Origin: Bacteroidaceae bacterium
GTDB lineage: Bacteria > Bacteroidota > Bacteroidia > Bacteroidales > Bacteroidaceae
Reading direction: 5' to 3'
Assembly: GCA_017470525.1 (NCBI GenBank)
Contig: JAFUYM010000038.1
Span: 116,576 to 180,575 of the forward strand
Length of the DNA: 64,000 nt
A program made the position numbers and the translations under genes. Positions 1 through 8,597 of the stretch are shown piece after piece. The stretch's first letter is position 1, and every line of letters starts with the position of its first letter. The notes beneath the pieces are model-generated. The model was not told the origin of the DNA, ran no database searches, and saw only the letters and a program-made list of their open reading frames with translations.

Positions 1-315
1 CTCATCGACAACGTACACAAGGTGCAAGGCATCTTTGCCGCTGAAAAGGCACACAAAATATCGAAGGAGAACCTCTATATCATCGAGAAAATCTCCGACC
101 ACGAGTCCTTCATTATCGAGAACGTGGAGAAAATGGTAGAGGCTCGCAAGGTGGCGAACCACATCGAGTCGGAGCGCGAGAAAGCCATTGCCTACCACGA
201 CACCGTGGCACCACTCCTTGAGGAAATCCGCTACCACGTCGATAAACTTGAAACCATCGTTGATGACGAGGCATGGCCACTGCCCAAGTACCGTGAACTC
301 CTCTTCATCCGATAA
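1..315 (+). CDS. glnN: Glutamine synthetase type III, C-terminal end (partial)
   Basis: The reading frame is open from base 1 and ends at 315, so only the last 104 codons are present; the start lies outside the window. The C-terminal run ending in the motif WPLPKYRELLF and the preceding helical segment (HHVDKLE-like, here YHVDKLETIVDDEAW) are characteristic of GSIII, the large dodecameric glutamine synthetase common in Bacteroidales. The enzyme makes glutamine from glutamate, ammonia and ATP in the cytoplasm. The part seen is the C-terminal helical tail, not the catalytic core. An intrinsic terminator follows 44 bases after the stop, so this is the last gene of its transcript. Confidence 0.9.
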   Translation, partial: LIDNVHKVQGIFAAEKAHKISKENLYIIEKISDHESFIIENVEKMVEARKVANHIESEREKAIAYHDTVAPLLEEIRYHVDKLETIVDDEAWPLPKYRELLFIR

Positions 316-358
316 ACAAGCACATCTATTTCTTTTGTTGGTTGTTATAAACAATGAA

Positions 359-387
359 GGGAGCCGCTGCGAAGCGACTCCCTTTTT
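359..387 (+). terminator. Intrinsic terminator after glnN
   Basis: GGGAGCCGCT and AGCGACTCCC form a hairpin with one mismatch, followed directly by five T. It closes the glnN transcript. Confidence 0.85.
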
Positions 388-609
388 GCTTGTTATATGA
401 AATCATACGTTGTGCCCCTTAAAACAAGATTTGTCGGAACAAATTATTTACAATTACTGCTAATTATCATTTTTCCCAACTGCCTTGGCGGTGAAAGAAC
501 AAAAAATCTTTGTGAGGTAGCCTCTTGCACTGTGGCGCAAGATAAACAAAAATTGACTATAATTAACGATAATTTATCCCGATAATCATTTTTTTTTATT
601 GGGACTGGC

Positions 610-639
610 TTGTCAGTCAAGATTTTTATGTATCTTTGC
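610..639 (+). promoter_or_regulatory. Bacteroidetes-type promoter
   Basis: TTG at 610-612 and TATCTTTGC at 631-639, 18 bases apart, match the Bacteroidetes -33/-7 pattern. Transcription would begin near 646, about 400 bases ahead of the next start codon, so the transcript begins with a long untranslated region or a separate RNA. Confidence 0.75.
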
Positions 640-975
640 CACCAAATCTTGCTTGATGCACTTTTTCTGAGTGGTTGATGGCAAGAGCAGCCTTTGGCTG
701 CAAGACATATTTAGGAAGCGCGTACGCTTTATTTCCTGCTTGAGAAACTGGACACTTCTCATTTGGAAAGGGATTTTATGCACGCCGCATAGACGACCGT
801 GTATAAAGGGAAAAGACGTCACCGCTCTCCTTCGATGGTATCATGTAAATGACTTTTGAGTCATACTACATATACATTGAAGGTGTGAGCTGTCATCTAT
901 TCTTCTTTATACAGGTCAGTCCAGTACCTTCAAGCAGAGAATGGGCACTTTAGGCTCACACCTTTCTTTTTATGT
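640..975 (+). ncRNA. Candidate structured RNA or long leader with alternative hairpins
   Basis: There is no convincing coding frame here, but there is a promoter at its left edge and a strong hairpin at its right edge. The arms 880-890 and 954-964 pair perfectly (11 bp, containing AGGTGTGAGC and GCTCACACCT) and are followed by a T-rich stretch at 963-971. The segment 877-884 (TTGAAGGT) can instead pair perfectly with 926-933 (ACCTTCAA), which would break the first stem. Smaller hairpins are visible at the 5' side, such as GCAGCC/GGCTGC near 687-700 and TGAGAA/TTCTCA near 741-762. This could be a free RNA (a 6S-like RNA is one thought, not shown) or an attenuator for the WG-repeat gene downstream. 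I do not recognise the family. Confidence 0.45.
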
Positions 976-1050
976 TCATTCTGTAAATTCAAACCCTTTT
1001 CCAAATCAGGTATCGTCGAGCCTTCGATGCCACAAAAAGATGGCATGATC

Positions 1051-2592
1051 ATGAAGAAAACCGTTTTTTTATTCATGCTTGGCATCGCCCTGTCTGTTGG
1101 CGATGTGCAGGCGCAAGGCATTTTAGGCAAATTGAAGAATGCCGCCGACAAAGTCGCTAAAACCATAGACAAAGGAAAGAATGCTGTTTCTGGTGAAGAT
1201 ACTTCTTCATCGGGAACTCAAACATTGCCGGAGAAAGACCATCCCAAGCCTAAAGGTCAGAAAAGCAATCTCTATGAATTGATGCGAGCCGTGAACCGTC
1301 CAGAAATGGTGAATAACATAAATAGCAAATTTGCAAACTTCAAGAAAACAGCCAACACCAAGGTCGTAACGTTGGATGGTCTAAATCGCCTGAAGTTAGG
1401 ATATTATTTTGATAATCGTGCTATTGTCGCAACAGAGAAAAATGGTACTTATTGTTTTGATGAGCGAGGAAACGTGATGAAATACTGGGACAAAAATGAA
1501 GATCCGCAGAGAAGAAATTTACTTGGTAATTTGTATATTAAATTCTCCTCCAATCGTCTCATCAACATGACGAATATATCGGGCGAAGCCATCATCTATG
1601 ATCAGAATTTCAATGTGGTCAAGAAAATTCCAGACGTTTCATCTGCAAGTGATTACGAGGATGGTGTGGCAATTGTTGTTACCAAAAAAATTCATTCAAA
1701 TACTTCAGTAGTGTCAAACTACAATCACTATGTAGATATAAATGGTAATTTTATTTTTACGGAATTGACAAATCCTATTGATGCCTGTAGAATGACGTTG
1801 AAGACTTCTCATATTCGTTCTATGCATGATGGTTTGGCAGCCTTTTGTGTTCCATTGGGCAATTATAATGTGGCCCCTTGGGGTTTTCGTGATTCAAAAG
1901 GTAAAGTTGTCATTTTAGCCCAATACAATGAGGTTCAGGATTTCAGCAATGGATTGGCTGCTGTTTGTACAGATGGGAAGTGGGGATTTATTGATACAAA
2001 AGGCAATATGGTAATTCCGCAACGTTATTCTGTTGAACCTTCGAAGTTTGACGATTGTGGTATGGCACTGGTTGTGAATCGAGAAGGGAAATATATGTTC
2101 ATTGACAAGACTGGAAATGTTGTCAGCAAAGAATACGACCGCATCACTCCTTTCTGCAATGGCAAGGCACTCTGTGCGATGGACAACGGAACTAACAGTT
2201 CAGATGATGACTACACGGTCATGTTGGATAGTAAATTCAATGTCGTTTCCATCATTTCTGATGGCATGTTGGTATTTCCCAATAAAACGACTTGCATGCA
2301 ATTTTATGGAAAGAGCACTCTTAGTACCGATAACGAGAAGTATTCTAAATATGTGGATGGTGATGAGCGGATAGGTAGTCCATTTATCCATGATGGTCAC
2401 TTCTATCTACATATAGATGGTTGTGGTTATTGTCTTCTTTCCGAGACGGGTGATGTGATGATGGCAGGATTGGCTGGCCCATTCATAAATGGCATTGCCC
2501 CAGTCTATGATAATGAATTTCATCCCAAGAACGTAGGCTACGTGAATACGAAGGGTGAATGGGTTATCAAGTTTGAATTGAGTGAATTTTAA
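1051..2592 (+). CDS. Exported WG-repeat protein
   Basis: About 513 residues. The start at 1051 (MKKTVFLF) is preferred because it gives a clean signal peptide ending VQAQ; in-frame ATGs at 1045 and 1027 only lengthen it. After a Lys/Ser-rich linker come WG-type repeats, clearest in the middle (WGFRDSKGKVV, KWGFIDTKGNMVIP, KYMFIDKTGNVVS, and VGYVNTKGEWVIKFE at the end), each about 35-45 residues. Such repeats form a beta-propeller-like or solenoid fold with unknown ligand. The protein is expected in the periplasm or on the surface. It is followed at 44 bases by another exported protein, so the two are probably co-transcribed. No catalytic residues are recognisable. Confidence 0.8.
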   Translation: MKKTVFLFMLGIALSVGDVQAQGILGKLKNAADKVAKTIDKGKNAVSGEDTSSSGTQTLPEKDHPKPKGQKSNLYELMRAVNRPEMVNNINSKFANFKKTANTKVVTLDGLNRLKLGYYFDNRAIVATEKNGTYCFDERGNVMKYWDKNEDPQRRNLLGNLYIKFSSNRLINMTNISGEAIIYDQNFNVVKKIPDVSSASDYEDGVAIVVTKKIHSNTSVVSNYNHYVDINGNFIFTELTNPIDACRMTLKTSHIRSMHDGLAAFCVPLGNYNVAPWGFRDSKGKVVILAQYNEVQDFSNGLAAVCTDGKWGFIDTKGNMVIPQRYSVEPSKFDDCGMALVVNREGKYMFIDKTGNVVSKEYDRITPFCNGKALCAMDNGTNSSDDDYTVMLDSKFNVVSIISDGMLVFPNKTTCMQFYGKSTLSTDNEKYSKYVDGDERIGSPFIHDGHFYLHIDGCGYCLLSETGDVMMAGLAGPFINGIAPVYDNEFHPKNVGYVNTKGEWVIKFELSEF

Positions 2593-2636
2593 TCAGTTTT
2601 TATTATACATTATTAATAATTAAAAAAGTCAAGAAC

Positions 2637-3560
2637 ATGAAAAAGATTCTTTTTGTGCTGGCTGCTGCGAGTATGACAATGGCAGCCCAAGCGAAAATTC
2701 TGAGAGTAAGCAATGTGGCTGGAAGTTCTGCTCCGTACACAAGTGTCAAAGATGCCATAGGGGTAGCCGAAGAAGGAGACACCATTATGTTGGATGGGTC
2801 TGCAACTAATTATGGCAATGTGGAGATTTCAAAGCGCGTAGTTCTGATAGGACCAGGTTATCTGTTGGGGGAAAATGGAATCGTTGATGAAGCGGCACCA
2901 AGTGCTGTAATTTCAAATCTGACGGTTACAAAGAATGCCCCTAACACGGTGATTAAGGGGATAAAAATCATCAGTGGTGCCACTATCAACGGTCCTAAGA
3001 CAATCGTTACTAGGTGTATGTTTACCGGCGACTTAAACTTAGGTGCCGTGAACACAATAGTTCATCAAAACTTTTTCTACAAGGCTCGGGTCGGAACAAC
3101 GCAATTCTATTTGGATGACTATAACATGCAGATAACCAATAATATCATTTATGGTGGTATCATTCGCAGTATAGGAGGAAGTTATATCGCTTACAATACC
3201 ATTATCTTTGAGAATACAGAAAATGCAGCATTCTCTAATATTATTACTTCTGCAATAGAACATAACATCATGCCAAATGGAGAAGTTAGTGGTAATGGTT
3301 GGAACGATACAAGTAGCAATAACTTCTCCGACAATTTAGAATACAAAGGATTCGTGTATAAAGATATCTCAACAGACATGGATGTACAATCAGCGTCTGC
3401 AAAAATTTCGGAAGATAAGTATGGTGCTTTCGCTGGTGAGGATCCTTATGTTCTTTCGGGTGTGCCATCAGGCCCCGTTATCCAAGACTTAGTGGTACCT
3501 GCTTCAGTTGAGAAAGGCAGTACAATGAGTGTTACCGTTAAAGTGGGAGTGGTAAAATGA
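2637..3560 (+). CDS. Exported right-handed beta-helix-like protein
   Basis: 307 residues. A signal peptide (MKKILFVLAAASMTMAAQA) precedes a segment of the type YTSVKDAIGVAEEGDTIMLDG, the usual entry to pectin-lyase-like beta-helices, then short turns (NLTVTKNAPNTVIKGIKII, TIVTRCMFTG, NNIIYGGIIRSIGGSYIAYNTIIF) of roughly 22 residues each. No lyase active site is evident, so an adhesive or structural role is as likely as an enzymatic one. Its stop overlaps the start of the next gene by four bases (ATGA), which indicates translational coupling. Confidence 0.75.
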   Translation: MKKILFVLAAASMTMAAQAKILRVSNVAGSSAPYTSVKDAIGVAEEGDTIMLDGSATNYGNVEISKRVVLIGPGYLLGENGIVDEAAPSAVISNLTVTKNAPNTVIKGIKIISGATINGPKTIVTRCMFTGDLNLGAVNTIVHQNFFYKARVGTTQFYLDDYNMQITNNIIYGGIIRSIGGSYIAYNTIIFENTENAAFSNIITSAIEHNIMPNGEVSGNGWNDTSSNNFSDNLEYKGFVYKDISTDMDVQSASAKISEDKYGAFAGEDPYVLSGVPSGPVIQDLVVPASVEKGSTMSVTVKVGVVK

Positions 3561-4795
3561 AAACATTAAGAATCTTCACATTGGGTGTGGCTGCCATCAG
3601 TGTCATGATGGCATTGGCGCAGTCACCTGAACAGGTGGAGTATTTCTTGGACACTGACCCTGGTTATGGTTTGGGCAAGGTTGTCAGCAACATTCAGGTG
3701 GGTGACAATCGACTGACTTTTGATGTCAGCGATGTGCCCGATGGTGCGCATGTGCTCTATGTGCGTAGCCAAGATGACCAAGGCGTGTGGTCTGCCACGA
3801 TGAGCCGACCGCTCTTTATCGACCGTTTGCAGGACATCGTGTATATGGAATACTTCTTCGATGGCAACGACCCTGGCATAGGAAAGGCTATTAGTGTCGC
3901 ACTGCCCGAGCAGGACTATAAGGCTCATCTTGACTTCTCCTTCTCGCCCGACATCTCCGCGTTGGATTTGGGTGAGCATGAAATCTCCGTCCGTGCAAGG
4001 GACGCTTTCGATGTGTGGACAGACATGATGAGTGGCAAGTTTACAATTGTGGAGGCGAATGTACCTGAACCACCCGCTCCTGCTGTCGGTGACCTTGCCC
4101 GTTTGGAATACTTCTTCGATATCGACCCAGGCTATGGTATGGGAAAGCCTCTGCTGAACCCCTGCACAGGCACCAATATCTATCAGATGTCATTTGAAGA
4201 TGTTGAGGCTGGTGCCCATGTGCTCTATCTCCGTGCCCAAGACGAGAACGGTGTGTGGTCTTCTACACTTTCTCGTCCACTCTATGTGTTGAATCCATCG
4301 GATGGAAAGATTGTGGCGTTGGAATACTTCTTCGACGATACTGACCCGGGCGAAGGTAAGGCTGTGGCAGTCACTCTGCCAAGCAATCTTGCCGAACCGT
4401 TCACTTTCGATGTGAAAACAGAAGGTTTGACGGTAGGTGACCATCAGTTCAATCTCCGTGCGCAAGCCGACACAGGTAAGTGGTCTGTGGTGAGCAGTGA
4501 ATCATTTGAATTGACTGAATCCGACGGCATTGCCAATGTGACATGGACATTCCCCATCAGTGTCAAGATGCAGGATGGTGTTGGTCTGCTCGTCTGTGGA
4601 GACAATGTAGCCCGTGGCAATTGCCAAATTGAAGTGTTCTCCGTGTCTGGTGTGTTGCTTGCATCTACATTGTGGAGGGCTTCTGATCCGCAGTTATCTG
4701 TTCCATTATCAGTGCCATCTGGCAGTGTTCTCATTGTGAAAGTGACCGATGTGGATAATGGTAAGCAGGTGGTGAAGCGACTTGTGGGTCGTTGA
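3557..4795 (+). CDS. Exported YFFDxDPG-repeat protein
   Basis: 412 residues. The signal peptide ends near MMALAQ. Four repeats of about 75 residues begin with EYFxDxDPGxGxG at residues 27, 97, 182 and 255; three of them continue to a G-x-H-x-L-x-V/L-R-A/S-Q-D-x-x-G-x-W-S block before the next unit. The repeats look like beta-sandwich modules found in large Bacteroidetes surface proteins. The C-terminal 75 residues (CQIEVFSVSGVLLAS through GKQVVKRLVGR) resemble a secretion sorting tail of the type IX class, which would place the protein on the cell surface; this is inferred from pattern only. It overlaps the upstream beta-helix gene by four bases and is followed by a terminator. Confidence 0.75.
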   Translation: MKTLRIFTLGVAAISVMMALAQSPEQVEYFLDTDPGYGLGKVVSNIQVGDNRLTFDVSDVPDGAHVLYVRSQDDQGVWSATMSRPLFIDRLQDIVYMEYFFDGNDPGIGKAISVALPEQDYKAHLDFSFSPDISALDLGEHEISVRARDAFDVWTDMMSGKFTIVEANVPEPPAPAVGDLARLEYFFDIDPGYGMGKPLLNPCTGTNIYQMSFEDVEAGAHVLYLRAQDENGVWSSTLSRPLYVLNPSDGKIVALEYFFDDTDPGEGKAVAVTLPSNLAEPFTFDVKTEGLTVGDHQFNLRAQADTGKWSVVSSESFELTESDGIANVTWTFPISVKMQDGVGLLVCGDNVARGNCQIEVFSVSGVLLASTLWRASDPQLSVPLSVPSGSVLIVKVTDVDNGKQVVKRLVGR

Positions 4796-4840
4796 TGAAT
4801 AGCCTAAAACAGACACAAAAACATAAGAACAAAGATGCTT

Positions 4841-4889
4841 AAAGAGCCTCGAAATCGACGTGGGGCACATCGTTTTTGAGGCTCTTTTT
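4841..4889 (+). terminator. Intrinsic terminator
   Basis: AAAGAGCCTC (4841-4850) pairs with GAGGCTCTTT (4878-4887), with further internal pairing, and ends in a T run. It closes the WG / beta-helix / YFFDxDPG transcript. Confidence 0.85.
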
Positions 4890-4942
4890 CATCAATTGAG
4901 ACTTTTTTGTACGAGTTAAACTTGAGTAAATACTTTTTTCGA

Positions 4943-5719
4943 ATGAAAACAATTGTATTAAGGACTTGGATTTTCACGGCTTTAGTATGGCTGGCAAGCA
5001 CCGTCACACTAAAGGCTGGTACCGTTGAGGTGTTGGGAATTAAAATCAGCAATCTCGGAATGGGTGGGCGTATGATTCGTTTTGGTGACGATGGCATCTT
5101 TCTTGATGATGCAGGAATGCATCTTGAGGGCGTGGTCAACTTGAAAATTACGGGTTTTGCTGGGCAACGGTTGGTCTGTGCATTGGAACCTCTCAATGCC
5201 CAAGGTGAGGAACAGGCAGACCGTATGGGTGCATGTGTGAATTTGACGGGAATCAATGTGGCGAATAATCAGCAAACGGTGAATCTGCCTGTTTCGATTC
5301 CATACACATGGTTGGATTTGGGAAACGAACGGAGTACGTTTTCTTTTAGAGTGATCATATTGGATTCGTCTGTGCAGGCTGTAGCCAAGAAGACGGTTAA
5401 CGTTGCTGCTACATCTATTGAAATTGATCGCGATAACTTGCCAAACAAATTGATGGGCGACATTTTGGGAGGTGGAAATAGTGGTGGTGGCGGTTTGGAT
5501 ATAGGTGGCTTGCTTGGCGGCTTGTTGGGTGGTCCTTCTGCTACAGCGGAACACACTTGTGGTGCGTGTGATGGTACAGGTCTTTGTCCTGACTGTTATG
5601 GCGATGCTTTTTTTGACCCTTCATCGTGTCGCCGATGTAGTCGTGACCCTGGCATTTGCCGTCGTTGTAAAGGGACGATGACTGAAACTGAAAGTATTGA
5701 TATTAATGGGTATTATTAG
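4943..5719 (+). CDS. Exported protein with DnaJ-like cysteine cluster
   Basis: 258 residues from ATG 4943 (MKTIVLRTWIF), chosen because it starts a signal peptide ending LKAG; an upstream in-frame codon at 4907 adds a poor leader. The middle part is predicted beta-rich and has a Gly-rich linker (GGGNSGGGGLDIGGLLGG). The last 50 residues carry four CxxC pairs: CGACDGTG, CPDCYGD, CRRCSRD and CRRCKGT. This pattern is that of the zinc-binding region of DnaJ (CxxCxGxG). Finding it in an exported protein is unusual, since DnaJ acts in the cytoplasm; in the periplasm the cysteines could bind metal or form disulfides. Function is unknown. Confidence 0.7.
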   Translation: MKTIVLRTWIFTALVWLASTVTLKAGTVEVLGIKISNLGMGGRMIRFGDDGIFLDDAGMHLEGVVNLKITGFAGQRLVCALEPLNAQGEEQADRMGACVNLTGINVANNQQTVNLPVSIPYTWLDLGNERSTFSFRVIILDSSVQAVAKKTVNVAATSIEIDRDNLPNKLMGDILGGGNSGGGGLDIGGLLGGLLGGPSATAEHTCGACDGTGLCPDCYGDAFFDPSSCRRCSRDPGICRRCKGTMTETESIDINGYY

Positions 5720-5772
5720 TTCTGTTTTATGACTTATAAAGAGAGCCACATAAAACAAAATGAAGGTGTGCT

Positions 5773-5844
5773 CTCAAAACCTCAAAACCGACCTCGTCGA
5801 CATCGGTGTGCTGATGTCGACGAGGTCGGTTTTGAGGTTTTGAG
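5773..5844. repeat. Perfect 32-bp inverted repeat between convergent genes
   Basis: Arms 5773-5804 and 5813-5844 are perfectly complementary with an 8-base loop (GGTGTGCT). The arm begins with a direct repeat CTCAAAAC CTCAAAAC and contains GTCGAC. It lies between two genes that converge, but no T run follows on either side, so it is not an ordinary intrinsic terminator. The core CGTCGACATCGG occurs again in the palindrome at 45492-45565. Confidence 0.9.
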
Positions 5845-5890
5845 GATATGAATCCGCTTTATCTGACATACCCTCATTCATTTTTGTCTG

Positions 5891-6475
5891 TTATAGCCCA
5901 TCCTGTACGAAGTGGCTCTCTTCGGTCTGCCAATGGAAGGTGTTGGTGAACACTTGCGGCTCCAAGGGTTTGTCGCTGCCGTCGGTGCGGAGCCTGAAGG
6001 GGTTCTGGCTGGTGACGGTCAACTGGTTGGTGGTAGGGTTGATGGTGATGCGACGGAATTGGTCGGTCGGAGGCAGGGAGAAATGGGTGAGGAGGGGAAG
6101 CGGCTGCCAATTGGTGTCGTAGAACTCGACGGAGGAGTCGGCAAGGCTGTCGCACAAGACGGTGCTGATGACCATGATGATGGGGGCACCTTCTTGGGTG
6201 GGAAGCATTTTCAGTTCTTTCTCAGAACTTTTCGACACGGCGATGTGTGCATAGTCGTCGGTCAGTTCCTTCATTTCCGACAGGGTGCGGAAGTGGTTGC
6301 GTGTCTGCATGGGCTTGCCGTTCTTCTGGTTATCAACCATCTCTAGGCGGTTGTATTCGGAAAGGGAAGGGCACACTTCCTGTGGCATTTTGAGGAAGAG
6401 GTCCTTGAGCGACTGCGCATGGGTGGTTTCACTCAGAATGCACAGAAAGTACAGAAATATTAAAATGGTTTTCAT
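5891..6475 (-). CDS. DUF3256 family exported protein
   Basis: 194 residues. A signal peptide (MKTILIFLYFLCILSETTHAQ) is followed by the sequence DLFLKMPQEVCPSLSEYNRLEMVDNQKN, typical of the DUF3256 family known only from Bacteroidales. The family has no assigned activity; the protein is expected in the periplasm. It lies 15 bases after the ABC permease gene and is probably the last gene of the efflux operon. Confidence 0.8.
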   Translation of the reverse strand: MKTILIFLYFLCILSETTHAQSLKDLFLKMPQEVCPSLSEYNRLEMVDNQKNGKPMQTRNHFRTLSEMKELTDDYAHIAVSKSSEKELKMLPTQEGAPIIMVISTVLCDSLADSSVEFYDTNWQPLPLLTHFSLPPTDQFRRITINPTTNQLTVTSQNPFRLRTDGSDKPLEPQVFTNTFHWQTEESHFVQDGL

Positions 6476-6490
6476 ATTGTCAATGATGAG

Positions 6491-7717
6491 TTATTCATGT
6501 CTGATAGCCTCAATGGGGTCCATGTTGGCAGCCTTGCGGGCTGGGATGTAGCCGAAGATGACACCGATGAAGGTGCAGACGGCGAAGGACACGTAGATGG
6601 ACCATGCGGGGATGGTGGATGGCATGCCCATCATCGGGATGACAAACTGGCTGACAAGACTGCCTAAGAGCACTCCGATGAGTCCGCCTGTGAGGGAGAT
6701 GAGGATGGACTCGATGAGGAATTGCAGAGAGATGACCATGCCTGTGGCTCCGACTGCCATGCGCAGGCCGATTTCCTTGGTGCGTTCGGTCACGGAGACG
6801 AGCATGATGTTCATGATGCCGATGCCTGCCACGAGCAGGGAGAAGGCGGCTGCCACGACGAGGATGACGGTCACCGTGTCCATGGTGGAGGACATGGTGT
6901 CCATCATTTCTGCTTGTGAGCGGATGGTGAAGTCGTCTGCTGCATCGTCTTTCAGTTTGTGGTTGCTTCGTAGCATCTGGGTGAGTTCTTCGATGGCTGC
7001 GTCGGAGAGTTCTTCTGTGAGTGCAGAACAGACGATGGAGGAGAAGTAGGTCTGTGCGGCGATGCGTTTCATCACGCAGGTGTAGGGGGCTATGATGACG
7101 TTGTCTTGGTCCATGCCCCATGAGTTGTAACCCTTGCCTTTGAGCACTCCGACGATGCGCAAGGGGATGGACTTGAAGCGGATGTTCTTACCGATGGCTT
7201 CTGCTTCCTTGCCTTCACCGAAGAGTTCGGTGACAATGGTCTTGCCGACCACGCACACTTTGGCTGCCTTGCGGATGTCTTCTTCGTTGAAGCAGGTGCC
7301 TTCTTCCACGTCCCACTGTTTGATGTCGAGGTATTCGGGCGATTCACCGTAGATGGTGCTGGTCGTGTTGTTATTGCCATAGATGACTTGTCCTGCCGAT
7401 GTGACTTCGGGGGACACGTTGGTGACGAATTTCTTTTCAGCGAGGATGCGCTGGTAGTCTGCCATCTTGAGGGTTTGCATGGCTGAGGGGTCTTGGCGCA
7501 CTCCACCACGCATATCGGCTCCAGGACGGATGGTGAGCAGGTTGGTTCCCATGGTGGAGAGTTCCTGGCGGATGCTCTCTTTGGAGCCTTGACCGATGGA
7601 CATCATGATGATGACGGCTGCCACTCCGATAATGATGCCGAGCATGGAGAGGAACGAGCGCATCTTGTTGCTGGCGATTGCCATGATGCTGACTTTGAAC
7701 AAATTTAGGATATTCAC
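6491..7717 (-). CDS. MacB-type ABC transporter permease (FtsX fold)
   Basis: 408 residues. One membrane helix near residues 20-42 (SFLSMLGIIIGVAAVIIMMSIG), a periplasmic MacB-type core of about 220 residues, then three helices in the last 130 residues (from VILVVAAAFSLLVAGIGIMN onward). The sequence SVTERTKEIGLRMAVGA is the conserved coupling segment of this family. It would pair with the ATPase encoded next to it and work with the adaptor and TolC to move substrates, such as antibiotics or peptides, across the envelope by mechanotransmission. Classical MacB is a single chain with an N-terminal ATPase; here the two parts are separate genes with a 106-base palindromic spacer between them. Confidence 0.92.
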   Translation of the reverse strand: MNILNLFKVSIMAIASNKMRSFLSMLGIIIGVAAVIIMMSIGQGSKESIRQELSTMGTNLLTIRPGADMRGGVRQDPSAMQTLKMADYQRILAEKKFVTNVSPEVTSAGQVIYGNNNTTSTIYGESPEYLDIKQWDVEEGTCFNEEDIRKAAKVCVVGKTIVTELFGEGKEAEAIGKNIRFKSIPLRIVGVLKGKGYNSWGMDQDNVIIAPYTCVMKRIAAQTYFSSIVCSALTEELSDAAIEELTQMLRSNHKLKDDAADDFTIRSQAEMMDTMSSTMDTVTVILVVAAAFSLLVAGIGIMNIMLVSVTERTKEIGLRMAVGATGMVISLQFLIESILISLTGGLIGVLLGSLVSQFVIPMMGMPSTIPAWSIYVSFAVCTFIGVIFGYIPARKAANMDPIEAIRHE

Positions 7718-7721
7718 GGTT

Positions 7722-7823
7722 GTTTAATTTATAAAGTATAATGTGCAATGTATAATTGGCTAACGCGATGCTTGCAAGCCGCATGGTTAATTATAAATTA
7801 TACATTATTAATTGTACATTATT
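7722..7823. repeat. AT-rich imperfect palindrome inside the efflux operon
   Basis: AATGTGCAATGTATAATT near the left and AATTATACATT / AATTGTACATT near the right are inverted copies, and the centre is GC-rich with a TTGCAA core (ATGCTTGCAAGCC). The element fills the gap between the ATPase stop and the permease start. It resembles a small palindromic intergenic repeat and may form a hairpin in the operon mRNA. Confidence 0.6.
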
Positions 7824-8588
<765 letters not shown>

Positions 8589-8597
8589 GGTCTGAAA

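Noticed and set aside
397-859. Short open frames (397-585, 671-859 and 613-822 reverse) after glnN
   Set aside because: No family resemblance and no supported start. The 671-859 and 613-822 frames overlap the candidate structured RNA region, and all three are best explained as chance frames.
5009-5556. Long reverse-strand frames opposite the DnaJ-like exported protein gene
   Set aside because: They are shadows of a real gene; composition is odd (Pro/Lys or His/Ser-rich) and there is no promoter.
6510-7121. His/Arg-rich frame of 203 residues within the permease gene
   Set aside because: Alternate frame of a well-supported FtsX-fold permease; extreme His/Arg content is typical of shadow frames in this base composition.
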